DNA from: NORP240 sp965222175
Lineage (GTDB): Bacteria > Pseudomonadota > Gammaproteobacteria > Pseudomonadales > Pseudohongiellaceae
Direction of reading: 5' to 3'
NCBI GenBank assembly: GCA_965222175.1
Contig: OZ244938.1
Coordinates: 1,860,001-1,924,000, forward strand
Length of the DNA stretch: 64,000 bases
A program made the translations under genes and the position numbers. Under the pieces are notes generated by a model. That model saw only the letters and a program-made list of their open reading frames with translations. It did no database searches and had not been told where the DNA came from. Shown here piece by piece: positions 52,323-61,671 of this stretch (within the stretch, counting starts at the first letter, position 1; the number at the start of each line of letters is the position of its first letter).

Positions 52323-53855
52323 ATGGAAATTTCCGTAGAAGCCACCACCGATCTGGAACGAAAGATGACCATTGCTGTTCCTTCCGAAGAAGTTGATTCG
52401 GCGGTGAATGCACGGTTACAGGAAGCTGCGGCTAATATCAGGCTGAACGGATTCCGCAAGGGCAAGGTGCCCCTCAAGGTCGTCAAGAGCAAGTTTGGCA
52501 AGGGCGTTCGTCAGGAAGTGATCGGGGAATTGATGAACCGCACCTATTATGAGGCGCTTTCTGAAAAGAAAATCCGGCCGGCGGGGCAGCCCCAGATTGA
52601 AACCAATGAAATCGACGAAGGCAAGGACCTGGAGTTTACCGCCACTTTCGAGGTGTACCCGGAAATCGAACTGCCGGACTTCAGTACGGTGGCAGTGGAA
52701 AAACTCGCCGCCGAAGTCACCGATGAAAATATCGACAACATGATAGAAACCCTGCGGGAGCAGCGCCAGACCTGGCAGGAAGTGGATCGCAAAGCTGCCG
52801 ATGGCGACATGGTCAACATCGATTACGTGGGCCGCCGCGACGGTGACGAGTTCCAGGGCGGCAGTGCCTCCGGCAGTAACCTGGTGCTGGGTTCAAAACG
52901 CATGATCGCGGGCTTCGAAGAAGGCCTGGTGGGTGCAGGGGCGGGGGACAGCGTCACGCTCCAGCTCACCTTCCCGGAGACCTACCACAACAAGGACCTG
53001 GCCGGGCAGCAGACCGAGTTCGCAGTCAAGGTCAACTCGGTATCCGAGCAGGTAAAGCCGGAACTGGATGATGAGTTTTTCGCCAGTTTCGGCGTCGAGG
53101 AAGGTGGCATCGAGGCCTTTCGCCAGGAAGTGAAGGAAAACATGGAGCGCGAGATGCGTACCGCCAGCCGGAACAAGGTCAAGAACCGGGTTCTGGATGT
53201 CCTGCTTGAACAGTGTGAAGTTCAGGTTCCCCAGTCCCTGGTGGATGCCGAGATCGGCAACCTGAGAGAACAGGCCATGCAGCGGATGGGCGCCGGTGCC
53301 GGCCAGAAATTGGATCCGGCTATGCTGCCGGATGAATTGTTCACGGAACAGGCCCGACGACGTGTTGCCAGCGGCCTGCTGCTGGGCGAGGTCATTAACA
53401 CGCACAACCTGACCGCAGACCCGGCTAAAGTCCGGGAAGCCGTGGAGGAAATCGCCTCAACCTACGAAACTCCGGAAGACGTGGTCAACTGGTATTACGG
53501 CAATGAAGAGCAGCTGGCTGCCATCGAAAACTCGGTGCTTGAAGATCAGGCTTTTGAGTACATTCTGGAGCATGCTGATGTCGCCGAAAAGCAGGTGAGC
53601 TACGAGGAGGTCATCAAGACGGAAACGTCGGAACAGTCTGCGCAGCCTGTCGGGAATTCCCGGTCCGCCGGGGACTCGGACGATGCCGAGGGCTCTGCTG
53701 CTGAAGGTTCTGATTCCGCTGAGGGCTCTCATTCCGCTGAGGGCTCTCATTCCGCTGAAGGCTCTCATTCCGCTGAAGGCTCTACATCAGCCGAAGGCTC
53801 TTCGGATCAACCACAGTCGGAACAGGCCGATAACTCCAGGGACGGCGCACCGTAA
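52323..53855 (+). CDS. tig: Trigger factor with repeat-coded C-terminal tail
   Basis: A 510-residue ribosome-bound chaperone and prolyl isomerase. N-terminal ribosome-binding domain with the signature GFRKGKVPLKVVKSKFGK (~43-60), FKBP-like PPIase domain (~160-245, DMVNIDYVGRRDGDEF...RMIAGFEEGLVGAGAG) and the C-terminal chaperone arms (to ~435). Then comes a ~70-residue Ser/Glu/Gly/His tail with SAEGSH repeats; E. coli trigger factor is 432 residues. clpP and clpX follow. Confidence 0.97.
   Translation: MEISVEATTDLERKMTIAVPSEEVDSAVNARLQEAAANIRLNGFRKGKVPLKVVKSKFGKGVRQEVIGELMNRTYYEALSEKKIRPAGQPQIETNEIDEGKDLEFTATFEVYPEIELPDFSTVAVEKLAAEVTDENIDNMIETLREQRQTWQEVDRKAADGDMVNIDYVGRRDGDEFQGGSASGSNLVLGSKRMIAGFEEGLVGAGAGDSVTLQLTFPETYHNKDLAGQQTEFAVKVNSVSEQVKPELDDEFFASFGVEEGGIEAFRQEVKENMEREMRTASRNKVKNRVLDVLLEQCEVQVPQSLVDAEIGNLREQAMQRMGAGAGQKLDPAMLPDELFTEQARRRVASGLLLGEVINTHNLTADPAKVREAVEEIASTYETPEDVVNWYYGNEEQLAAIENSVLEDQAFEYILEHADVAEKQVSYEEVIKTETSEQSAQPVGNSRSAGDSDDAEGSAAEGSDSAEGSHSAEGSHSAEGSHSAEGSTSAEGSSDQPQSEQADNSRDGAP
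53713..53802 (+). repeat. 18-bp tandem repeat coding SAEGSH in tig
   Basis: Four nearly perfect units ATTCCGCTGARGGCTCTC (53713-53784) and a degenerate fifth encode SAEGS(H/T) steps; flanking sequence from 53686 is related (AEGSAAEGSD). Unit length is a multiple of three, so copy-number changes keep the frame. Confidence 0.92.
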
Positions 53856-54021
53856 CCCTGGGCCGGCCTGCGGTCCCGGTGACTGCCGATGCCGCTGGAA
53901 ACGGCGCACACACAGGCCTTCAGACTGCCATAGCGTGACGCAGTCGAGGCAAAATCCACTCCCCGATCGCGGGCTTCCGTTTATAATGGCAGCCCCTATT
54001 TGCCGCAGGAAAATTTCGTCA

Positions 54022-54663
54022 ATGGCACAAGAAGACAGTTCAATCGTTGCAAGCCTGGTTCCCATCGTTGTCGAGCAGACGGCCCGCGGAGAAAGATCTT
54101 ACGATATCTTCTCCAGGTTATTGAAAGATAGAGTAATTTTTCTGACCGGACCGGTCGAGGATCAGATGGCGAACCTGATCGTTGCGCAGCTCCTGTTCTG
54201 TGAATCGGAAAATCCTGACAAGGATATCAGCCTGTATATCAACTCACCGGGTGGCTCGGTGACCGCCGGGCTGTCCATTTACGACACCATGCAGTTCATC
54301 AAGCCGGACGTCAGCACCATGTGTATCGGCCAGGCTGCCAGCATGGGGGCGCTGTTGCTGGCCGGCGGCAAGCAGGGCAAACGATTCGCGCTGCCCCATT
54401 CCAGGATGATGATTCATCAGCCCAGTGGCGGAGCCCAGGGACAGGCGTCGGATATTGAAATTCAGGCCAGGGAAATCATCAAGCTACGCCAGAGATTGAA
54501 TGAAATAATGGCTTACCACACCGGTCAGGATATAGAAGTTGTTGCCAGGGATACCGAGCGGGATAACTTTATGGGCGCCGAAGAAGGTGTTTCCTACGGC
54601 CTGGTGGATAAAGTAATCGAAAGAAGGGTAGATAAAAAAGAAGAAAGCGGAGATGATAAGTAG
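54022..54663 (+). CDS. clpP: ATP-dependent Clp protease proteolytic subunit ClpP
   Basis: A 213-residue serine peptidase forming the tetradecamer that degrades proteins handed over by ClpX or ClpA. The catalytic Ser lies in GQAASMGALLL (~103) and His in LPHSRMMIHQP (~128). The ATG at 54022 gives a normal N-terminus with SIVASLVPIVVEQT. A TATAAT at 53982-53987 may be its -10. Confidence 0.98.
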   Translation: MAQEDSSIVASLVPIVVEQTARGERSYDIFSRLLKDRVIFLTGPVEDQMANLIVAQLLFCESENPDKDISLYINSPGGSVTAGLSIYDTMQFIKPDVSTMCIGQAASMGALLLAGGKQGKRFALPHSRMMIHQPSGGAQGQASDIEIQAREIIKLRQRLNEIMAYHTGQDIEVVARDTERDNFMGAEEGVSYGLVDKVIERRVDKKEESGDDK

Positions 54664-54855
54664 ACATTTTTAGGGCTCGGGACTTGCATTTCGGCGCGAT
54701 AGGCTGCATGTTTTCAGGGATGTTTCCAAAGATTATTCCCCAGGTGTCCAGCGCGACGGTCTGTGAGCCGCGCGCTGCCGCCCCGCGTATTGGTAATCAG
54801 CAGCCCGACGGTCTGCTTGCTCGAAACAGAAGATGCTGGCATGAGGTAGATAGAG

Positions 54856-56148
54856 ATGTCCGATGATCATTACAACAAAGGAGACGACAGCGGCAAGCTG
54901 TTGTACTGCTCCTTCTGTGGCAAGAGCCAGCATGAGGTTCGCAAGCTAATCGCCGGGCCGTCGGTTTTCGTCTGTGATGAGTGCGTTGATCTTTGCAACG
55001 ATATCATTCGCGAGGAAATCCAGGAAAAGGACGCCGAGTCCGGTGGGCGCAAGCTGCCGATCCCGGAGGAAATCAAGAACACCCTGGACGAATACGTTAT
55101 CGGCCAGGAGCGGGCCAAGAAAGTTCTGTCGGTGGCTGTCTATAACCACTACAAGCGGCTCAACTACGACAAGGGCAGTGCCGACGTCGAACTGGGCAAA
55201 AGCAACATTCTCATGATCGGTCCCACCGGCACCGGTAAAACGCTGCTGGCCGAGACTCTGGCGAGGCTGCTGGACGTCCCGTTCACCATTGCCGATGCCA
55301 CTACGCTGACCGAGGCGGGCTACGTCGGCGAGGATGTCGAGAACATTATTCAGAAGCTGTTGCAGAAGTGCGACTACGACGTGGAAAAAGCGCAGATCGG
55401 CATCGTCTACATCGATGAAATCGACAAGATTTCGCGCAAGTCCGACAACCCGTCCATTACCCGCGATGTATCGGGCGAGGGGGTGCAGCAGGCCCTGTTG
55501 AAACTCATCGAGGGCACGGTGGCTTCGGTTCCTCCCCAGGGCGGGCGGAAACATCCACAGCAGGAATTTTTGCAGGTGGACACATCGAATATTCTGTTCA
55601 TTTGCGGCGGTGCTTTTGCCGGTCTGGATAAAATCATCCGTGACCGGTCAGACAAGAGCGGTATCGGCTTTACCGCCCAGGTAAGGAACAAGGAAAGCGA
55701 GGACCAGGTTGGGGAAACCCTGCGCGACGTGGAACCGGAAGACCTGGTGAAGTACGGGCTTATTCCTGAATTCGTCGGACGTCTGCCGATGATCGCCACG
55801 CTGGATGAACTGGACCTCGATGCCCTGGTGCGTATCATTCGTGAACCAAAGCACTCGCTTACCCGGCAATATTCCAAGCTGTTCGAAATGGAAGGCGTGG
55901 AGATCCAGTTCCGGGAAGACGCGCTGCGGGCCATAGCTGCCAAGGCCCAGGATAGAAAAACCGGCGCACGCGGCTTACGTTCCATCATGGAGGGCGTGTT
56001 ACTGGACACCATGTATCGCATTCCCTCCGAGAAAAAAGTCAGCAAGGTCATTATCGATGCGGCAGTCATAGCCGGTGAATCAGAGCCCTTGCTGATGTAC
56101 GAAAACCTGGAACAGGAAGACACGCCGCGGCAGGCCGTTGACGAGTGA
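54856..56148 (+). CDS. clpX: Clp protease ATP-binding subunit ClpX
   Basis: A 430-residue AAA+ unfoldase. The zinc-binding domain has CSFCGKSQHEV and CDECVDLC (~18-45), Walker A GPTGTGKT (~121), Walker B YIDEIDKI, the IGF loop GIGFTAQV for ClpP docking and sensor-2 GARGLRSIMEG. It follows clpP after 192 bases. Confidence 0.98.
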   Translation: MSDDHYNKGDDSGKLLYCSFCGKSQHEVRKLIAGPSVFVCDECVDLCNDIIREEIQEKDAESGGRKLPIPEEIKNTLDEYVIGQERAKKVLSVAVYNHYKRLNYDKGSADVELGKSNILMIGPTGTGKTLLAETLARLLDVPFTIADATTLTEAGYVGEDVENIIQKLLQKCDYDVEKAQIGIVYIDEIDKISRKSDNPSITRDVSGEGVQQALLKLIEGTVASVPPQGGRKHPQQEFLQVDTSNILFICGGAFAGLDKIIRDRSDKSGIGFTAQVRNKESEDQVGETLRDVEPEDLVKYGLIPEFVGRLPMIATLDELDLDALVRIIREPKHSLTRQYSKLFEMEGVEIQFREDALRAIAAKAQDRKTGARGLRSIMEGVLLDTMYRIPSEKKVSKVIIDAAVIAGESEPLLMYENLEQEDTPRQAVDE

Positions 56149-56164
56149 GTCCGGCCGCGACAGC

Positions 56165-56191
56165 TTGAATTATCCTACTTCGGCTCCATAT
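56165..56191 (+). promoter_or_regulatory. Sigma-32-like heat-shock promoter of lon
   Basis: CTTGAAT (TTGAAT at 56165-56170), 13 bases, CTCCATAT (56184-56191). It matches the RpoH pattern and has the same spacer as the hsp20 promoter at 14911-14937. It lies about 75 bases before the lon start, in the only gap between clpX and lon. Confidence 0.7.
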
Positions 56192-56267
56192 CTGAAGGCA
56201 TCCGGGCCGTCCGAAGACCAGGGTTTCTCAGGTTCAGGGACGGCTCCAATTTTCTAGAGAGATTTTT

Positions 56268-58715
56268 ATGAGCCTTTCCGACGAAAGCACAGCAGAAAAT
56301 ACCGACGACAACGGCAATTCCTATCCGCTGCTCCCCCTGCGGGACGTGGTTGTATACCCGCAGATTGTCCAGCCCCTGTTCGTCGGCCGCCCCAAGTCTA
56401 TCAAGGCGCTGGAAAAGGCCATGGCGGCAGATAAACAGATTCTCCTGGTCGCCCAGAAAAACGGGACCGAAGATGAACCGGCCATTGATGACCTGTTTCA
56501 GATCGGCACCATCGCTTCGATTCTCCAGTTGATACGTCTCCCCGACGGCACGGTAAAGGTGCTGGTAGAAGGGCTTACCCGCGCCAGGGTCAACAATATC
56601 GACTCCGGGAACGACTGCTTCGTTGCCGATGTCAAGGCGCTGCATCCGGAAGAACTTGGCGAGAAAGAGGCGGATGCGTTACTGCGTTCATTGCTGTCGC
56701 AATTTGACCAGTACGTGCAATTGAGCAAGAAAATTCCACCGGAAGTCATGACGTCGATTTCCAGTATCGACGAACCGGGTAGGCTGGTAGACACCATTGC
56801 CTCGCACATGTCTCTGCGACTGCAGGAAAAACAGAATCTGCTGGAACTGGCCAACCTGCAACCGCGGATTGAGCACCTGATGGCGTTGATCGAATCAGAA
56901 ATCGACCTGTTTCAGGTCGAAAAGCGGATTCGTGGGCGGGTCAAGAAGCAGATGGAGAAAAGCCAGCGCGAGTACTATCTCAATGAGCAGATGAAAGCCA
57001 TCCAGAAGGAAATGGGTGAGCTGGATGATGTGCCCAATGAAGCCGAAGACCTCAAGAAAAAGATCGAAGAAGCGGGAATGCCCAAGGACGCCCGGGAGAA
57101 AGCGATTTCCGAGCTCAACAAGCTGAAAATGATGTCGCCCATGTCATCGGAAGCGTCAGTGGTGCGGACCTATATCGACTGGATGGTCAGCATTCCCTGG
57201 AAAAAACGCAGTAAAGTGCGACTGGACCTGAACAAGGCTGAGGACATCCTGGAAAACGACCATTACGGGTTGAAAGAGGTCAAGGAACGGATCCTCGAGT
57301 ACCTGGCAGTGCAGAAGCGTGTCAAAAAACTAAAGGGCCCCATTCTGTGCCTGGTGGGTCCGCCGGGTGTCGGCAAAACATCGCTGGGCGAGTCTATCGC
57401 CCGGGCAACCAACCGGAAATTTGTGCGGATGGCACTGGGCGGCGTCAGGGATGAAGCGGAGATTCGCGGACACCGACGTACCTACATCGGGTCGCTGCCG
57501 GGCAAGTTACTGCAGAAACTCGCCAAGGCGGGCGTTCGCAATCCGCTGTTTCTGCTGGATGAGGTAGACAAAATGGGCATGGATCATCGCGGTGATCCTG
57601 CGTCTGCGCTTCTGGAAGTGCTGGACCCCGAACAGAACCACAATTTCAATGACCACTACCTGGAAGTTGACTACGACCTGTCCGAGGTCATGTTCATCTG
57701 TACCTCGAATTCCATGAATATTCCGGGACCTCTGCTTGACCGGATGGAAGTCATACGAATTCCGGGGTACACCGAGGACGAGAAGGTCAATATCGCCAGT
57801 CGCTACCTGATACCGAAGCAGAAGAAAAACAACGGGCTCAAGGAAAAGGAGCTGGTCATCGACGAAGAGCCGGTCCGCGACCTTATCCGATACTACACCC
57901 GGGAAGCCGGCGTGCGCGGACTGGAGCGGGAAATCGCCAAGATCTGCCGCAAGGTCGTCAAGGAAAACTCCATGGATGACGGCAGCAGGGAGCTGGAGCT
58001 GACGTCGGAGATGCTGGAATCCTATTCCGGGGTTCGCAAGTACGACTACGGCAAGGCCCAGGAAGAAAACAAGGTCGGTCAGGTTAACGGCCTGGCCTGG
58101 ACGTCAGTCGGCGGCGAGCTGCTGACCATTGAAGCCAGCGCAGTCGAGGGCAAGGGTAAAACCATCAAGACCGGTTCGCTGGGTGACGTGATGCAGGAAT
58201 CCATCCAGGCTGCTTTCACAGTGGTCAGGAGCCGGGCCGAGGCCCTGGGTCTGGACACCAACTTTCACGAAAAATTTGACTTGCATATTCACGTACCGGA
58301 GGGTGCGACGCCGAAGGACGGGCCCAGCGCCGGCGTTGGCATGTGCACTGCACTGGTGTCGGTGTTGACCCAGATTCCAGTGCGGGCGGATGTGGCCATG
58401 ACCGGTGAAATAACCCTGCGGGGCCAGGTGCTGCGTATCGGTGGACTCAAGGAGAAATTGCTGGCAGCCCATCGCGGTAACATCAAGACCGTGATTATTC
58501 CCGAAGAGAATGAAAGGGATCTCGCAGAAATACCCGATAACATCAAGGCAGACCTGGAGATAATTCCGGTGCGCTGGATCGATCAGGTTTTAGAAAAAGC
58601 ATTACAGTACATGCCGACGCCGAAGTCCAAGCAGGAAGTCAAGAAAACCAAGGGTGAAACCGGCAAGGAAGAGATCGATCCCGACAAGGAAAAGAAGCCA
58701 ATCAGTACCCACTGA
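56268..58715 (+). CDS. lon: ATP-dependent protease Lon
   Basis: An 815-residue Lon. N-terminal substrate domain (LLPLRDVVVYPQIVQPL), Walker A GPPGVGKTS (~365), Walker B FLLDEVDKM, and the Ser-Lys dyad in PKDGPSAG (~685) and GGLKEKLLAAHRG. It degrades misfolded and regulatory proteins. The C-terminal tail is Lys/Glu-rich and about 20 residues longer than in E. coli. hupB follows, as in Pseudomonas and E. coli. Confidence 0.98.
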   Translation: MSLSDESTAENTDDNGNSYPLLPLRDVVVYPQIVQPLFVGRPKSIKALEKAMAADKQILLVAQKNGTEDEPAIDDLFQIGTIASILQLIRLPDGTVKVLVEGLTRARVNNIDSGNDCFVADVKALHPEELGEKEADALLRSLLSQFDQYVQLSKKIPPEVMTSISSIDEPGRLVDTIASHMSLRLQEKQNLLELANLQPRIEHLMALIESEIDLFQVEKRIRGRVKKQMEKSQREYYLNEQMKAIQKEMGELDDVPNEAEDLKKKIEEAGMPKDAREKAISELNKLKMMSPMSSEASVVRTYIDWMVSIPWKKRSKVRLDLNKAEDILENDHYGLKEVKERILEYLAVQKRVKKLKGPILCLVGPPGVGKTSLGESIARATNRKFVRMALGGVRDEAEIRGHRRTYIGSLPGKLLQKLAKAGVRNPLFLLDEVDKMGMDHRGDPASALLEVLDPEQNHNFNDHYLEVDYDLSEVMFICTSNSMNIPGPLLDRMEVIRIPGYTEDEKVNIASRYLIPKQKKNNGLKEKELVIDEEPVRDLIRYYTREAGVRGLEREIAKICRKVVKENSMDDGSRELELTSEMLESYSGVRKYDYGKAQEENKVGQVNGLAWTSVGGELLTIEASAVEGKGKTIKTGSLGDVMQESIQAAFTVVRSRAEALGLDTNFHEKFDLHIHVPEGATPKDGPSAGVGMCTALVSVLTQIPVRADVAMTGEITLRGQVLRIGGLKEKLLAAHRGNIKTVIIPEENERDLAEIPDNIKADLEIIPVRWIDQVLEKALQYMPTPKSKQEVKKTKGETGKEEIDPDKEKKPISTH

Positions 58716-58732
58716 CGCAGCGTTATTTCAGG

Positions 58733-58762
58733 TTGACACTTGTTTCAGGCAATTGGTATAAA
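58733..58762 (+). promoter_or_regulatory. Promoter upstream of hupB
   Basis: TTGACA, 18 bases, TATAAA, with a TGG extension before the -10. It starts 18 bases after the lon stop and would give a long (~330-base) hupB leader. Confidence 0.6.
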
Positions 58763-58815
58763 GGTCCGGGCTGCGCGGCTTCTAAGCCATTGGCACCTGA
58801 AATCAACAGCAAAAC

Positions 58816-58911
58816 GGCAATACATTGGCAATACATTAAATTACTGCATTAAAGTACTGCAAAGGTAAACGGTAAGTAAAGTTAAGTGCTACAAAATAAA
58901 GTGCTACAAAA
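58816..58911 (+). repeat. Three adjacent short tandem duplications in the hupB leader
   Basis: GGCAATACATT is duplicated perfectly (58816-58837), ATTAAATTACTGC / ATTAAAGTACTGC follows (58835-58860), and AAGTGCTACAAAA occurs twice (58884-58896, 58899-58911). These are in the gene-free stretch 58716-59104. Confidence 0.85.
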
Positions 58912-59104
58912 AGCAACGAAAAACAACATAGACGCCGGCGAGGATTTTAGAATTCTGAATTTTAATAATCCGACAGCGTTCAGTGCTGAATCGTCTGATT
59001 CAGACCCAGTCCGGCACGGATTGATTCAGCTGATCCTGCCCACATGCTACAAACCGTAACATTGATCGTAAAACAGAACGTAAAACAAATGAAAAGGGGA
59101 TAAT

Positions 59105-59380
59105 GTGAACAAATCAGAACTTATAGATGCCGTCGCTGACAGTGCAGACATTTCCAAAGCCGAGGCCGGCCGCGTCATCGATGCCATGATAGATACAATA
59201 ACTGACTCGTTAAAAAAGGATGATCCAGTGGTATTGGTAGGGTTCGGAACCTTTGCTACCAAGAGTCGCGCGGCACGCACTGGTCGTAATCCCCAGACAG
59301 GCGCACCGATCCAGATCGCGGCTGCCAAGGTCCCGAGTTTCAAGGCAGGCAAAGCCTTGAAGGATGCGGTAAATTCCTGA
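59105..59380 (+). CDS. hupB: DNA-binding protein HU-beta
   Basis: A 91-residue HU: MNKSELIDAVADSADISKAEA helices and VGFGTFATKSRAARTGRNPQTG with the DNA-wrapping arm and its Pro (~63). HU bends and compacts DNA. The GTG at 59105 (overlapping an ATG at 59103 that is out of frame) is the start; AAAAGGGG precedes. An intrinsic terminator lies downstream. Confidence 0.96.
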   Translation: MNKSELIDAVADSADISKAEAGRVIDAMIDTITDSLKKDDPVVLVGFGTFATKSRAARTGRNPQTGAPIQIAAAKVPSFKAGKALKDAVNS

Positions 59381-59425
59381 GTGCGTTAAGCCAGGTATTT
59401 ATTCACAGCAGAACTGAAGTCAGGT

Positions 59426-59448
59426 GTTCCCGACAATAGTTCGGGAAC
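59426..59448 (+). other. Hairpin GTTCCCGA/TCGGGAAC after hupB
   Basis: GTTCCCGA and TCGGGAAC form an eight-pair stem with a seven-base loop, about 45 bases after the hupB stop. It has no U-run and may protect the 3' end or be part of a composite terminator with the next hairpin. Confidence 0.5.
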
Positions 59449-59494
59449 GAAGAAGTCGGGGGACTCCCGGAGTACCTCTGGACAGGTGATACGG

Positions 59495-59520
59495 GGCGCA
59501 TCAACTTGATGCGCCTTTTT
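59495..59520 (+). terminator. Intrinsic terminator of hupB
   Basis: GGCGCATC and GATGCGCC form a stem (extendable by AA/TT) around AACTT, followed by TTTTT. It is placed between hupB and ppiD on the + strand. Confidence 0.85.
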
Positions 59521-59646
59521 CGTTGAGCAGGATTGTTCCAGAATACAGTTCCAGGCGCGATGTGGGCAGGGCGCCAGGTTCCGGTCCTTCTCCGTAAGGA
59601 ACTGCAAGTCACCGGCGTGGCCGAATAGAGAGGCGTAACAAGAAAG

Positions 59647-61542
59647 ATGCTGCAGGATATACGAGACAAGAGCCAGGGCGTAATTGCGAAGGTCATTATT
59701 GGATTGATCGTTGCCGTGTTCGCCTTGTGGGGTGTTGAATCCATCATCGGCGGATTCGTTGCGGCACCGTCGGTAGCCGAAGTCAATGGCGAGGAAATTA
59801 CCGAGCAACAGTTGACTGCCAACACACAGAACCTTCTGGCTTCGCTGGGTGGTAATGCGCAGAACCTGGATCAGGGCCTGCTGGAACAGATAGCCCTCAA
59901 CCAGCTCATCGAGGAGATTCTGCTTCGCCAGGCGGCGGAGCGGGCGAACCTCGGGATCTCAGAGGAACGTATCGATCGCGCGATTATTCAGAATCCGAAT
60001 TTTCAGATCGACGGACGATTCGACACTGATATGGCCGTGCGCACCATTGCCGCCCAGGGTATGAACGTGCCGCTGTATCGTCAGCAGCTCAAGCAGAGCA
60101 TGCTGCTGTCACAACTTGCCAATGCCTATTCAGCGACAGCATTCGTGACCGAGACCGAGTTGCAGAGAATTGCAGAATTGCGCATGCAGACACGTGATTT
60201 CCGCTTTCTGTCGTTGACCCTGGGCACCCGCACCCTGGGCGAACCGATTCCGGACGAGGATATTGTCGAATACTATGAGGCCAACCAGGCTGAATTTTCC
60301 GTACCCGAGCAGGTCAATGTGCAGTATGTTGAACTGAACCGGGCAGCGGTCATGGACGAGATTGAGATTGACGAGCAGGTGATCCGCGACCAGTACGAAC
60401 AGGAACGGGAAGCGTTCGAAGGCGCCGCTGAGCGGCGTGCCTCGCACATCCTTTTCGAAGTTGGTGGCAATCTGTCGGAAGACGAAGCATTAGCCCAGGC
60501 GGAGGCGGCAAGACAGCGATTGGCCCAGGGAGAAGACTTTGCCGATCTGGCCCTGGAACTGTCCAGCGACGTGATTTCAGCCGAGGCGGGTGGCGACATA
60601 GGCTATTCCGATGGCACGGCCTTTCCACCGCCTATTGAAGAGGCCTTGCTGGCATTGGAGGTCGACGAGGTTTCGGAACCGGTGATCACCGAGTTCGGTG
60701 TCCATCTGGTCAAGCTGACCGAAGATGCCGTGAGCGAATTCGCCCCCTTCGAGGAAGCGGCGGAACGCATTGAAAGAGACCTCAAGGCTGCCCAGGCCGA
60801 GCAGATCTTTGCCCGTCGGCTGGAAGATCTCTCCAACCTGGCCTTTGAATCCGGTGATCTCCAGCCCATTTCCGAACAGCTTGAACTGCCCGTTCAAGAG
60901 AGTGGTTTTTTTCCACGCAGCGGGGGTGAAGGCCTGTTCGCCAACCAGGCGGTAATCCAGGCGGCATTCTCGGACGAAGTTCTTTCCGGGGGATTCAACA
61001 GCGAACCAATCGAATTGAATGATTCCCAGGCCATCGTTCTGCGGCTGCAGGAACGTCAGGAGGCGTCGGTGCGTCCGCTGGAGGAAGTGGAGTCCGAAAT
61101 CGCCGTGATATTGCGTACCGAGCTGGAGCGGGAACGGGCTAGCGAACTGGGACAGCAGATCCTGGCGAACCTGGTCCAGGGTGAGGAGATCGATGACCTT
61201 CTGGCCGAAAATGATCTTGAATGGATCGAACAGACCGGCATACGCAGAGACTCGACGGCCATCAATCGGGAGATCACCGATGGCGTGTTTACGCTACCAA
61301 GCCCGGAAGAGGGTGAATCCATTTACGAAGGCATTGCACTGAGTAACGGGACTTACGTGGTTGTGGAACTCAACGACGTACAGACCGGCGACCTGGCATC
61401 GATGCCCGAGACTGAACGGCGGAATATCGAACAGTCTATCCAGTCGCAGCGCAGTCAGGGCACTTTCAGTGCCTATCTTAACAGCCTGCGCGCCGAAGCC
61501 GACATAACCACCAGCCAGTTGCCGGAAGACCCGCTGTTGTAA
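59647..61542 (+). CDS. ppiD: Peptidylprolyl isomerase/chaperone PpiD
   Basis: A 631-residue membrane-anchored periplasmic folding factor. An N-terminal membrane segment (VIAKVIIGLIVAVFALWGV, ~12-30) is followed by a SurA-like domain with IAEVNGEEITEQQL, one parvulin domain (~270-370, with SHILFEV...GEDFADLALELSSD and EFGVHLVKL) and a C-terminal chaperone region. It assists newly exported proteins near the Sec translocon. Only weak AAGAAAG lies before the ATG. Confidence 0.94.
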   Translation: MLQDIRDKSQGVIAKVIIGLIVAVFALWGVESIIGGFVAAPSVAEVNGEEITEQQLTANTQNLLASLGGNAQNLDQGLLEQIALNQLIEEILLRQAAERANLGISEERIDRAIIQNPNFQIDGRFDTDMAVRTIAAQGMNVPLYRQQLKQSMLLSQLANAYSATAFVTETELQRIAELRMQTRDFRFLSLTLGTRTLGEPIPDEDIVEYYEANQAEFSVPEQVNVQYVELNRAAVMDEIEIDEQVIRDQYEQEREAFEGAAERRASHILFEVGGNLSEDEALAQAEAARQRLAQGEDFADLALELSSDVISAEAGGDIGYSDGTAFPPPIEEALLALEVDEVSEPVITEFGVHLVKLTEDAVSEFAPFEEAAERIERDLKAAQAEQIFARRLEDLSNLAFESGDLQPISEQLELPVQESGFFPRSGGEGLFANQAVIQAAFSDEVLSGGFNSEPIELNDSQAIVLRLQERQEASVRPLEEVESEIAVILRTELERERASELGQQILANLVQGEEIDDLLAENDLEWIEQTGIRRDSTAINREITDGVFTLPSPEEGESIYEGIALSNGTYVVVELNDVQTGDLASMPETERRNIEQSIQSQRSQGTFSAYLNSLRAEADITTSQLPEDPLL

Positions 61543-61671
61543 GGCTTCCCGCCCGCCTTGCTGATCAGTACAGTGGCTGAACCAGTTATAGACTGATCGG
61601 TAAATCTATATCACTGGCAGCCATGGGTACTGCTTAGCCTCCTGGCCTGGCGGTGCGGGTGTTTTCCCGGG

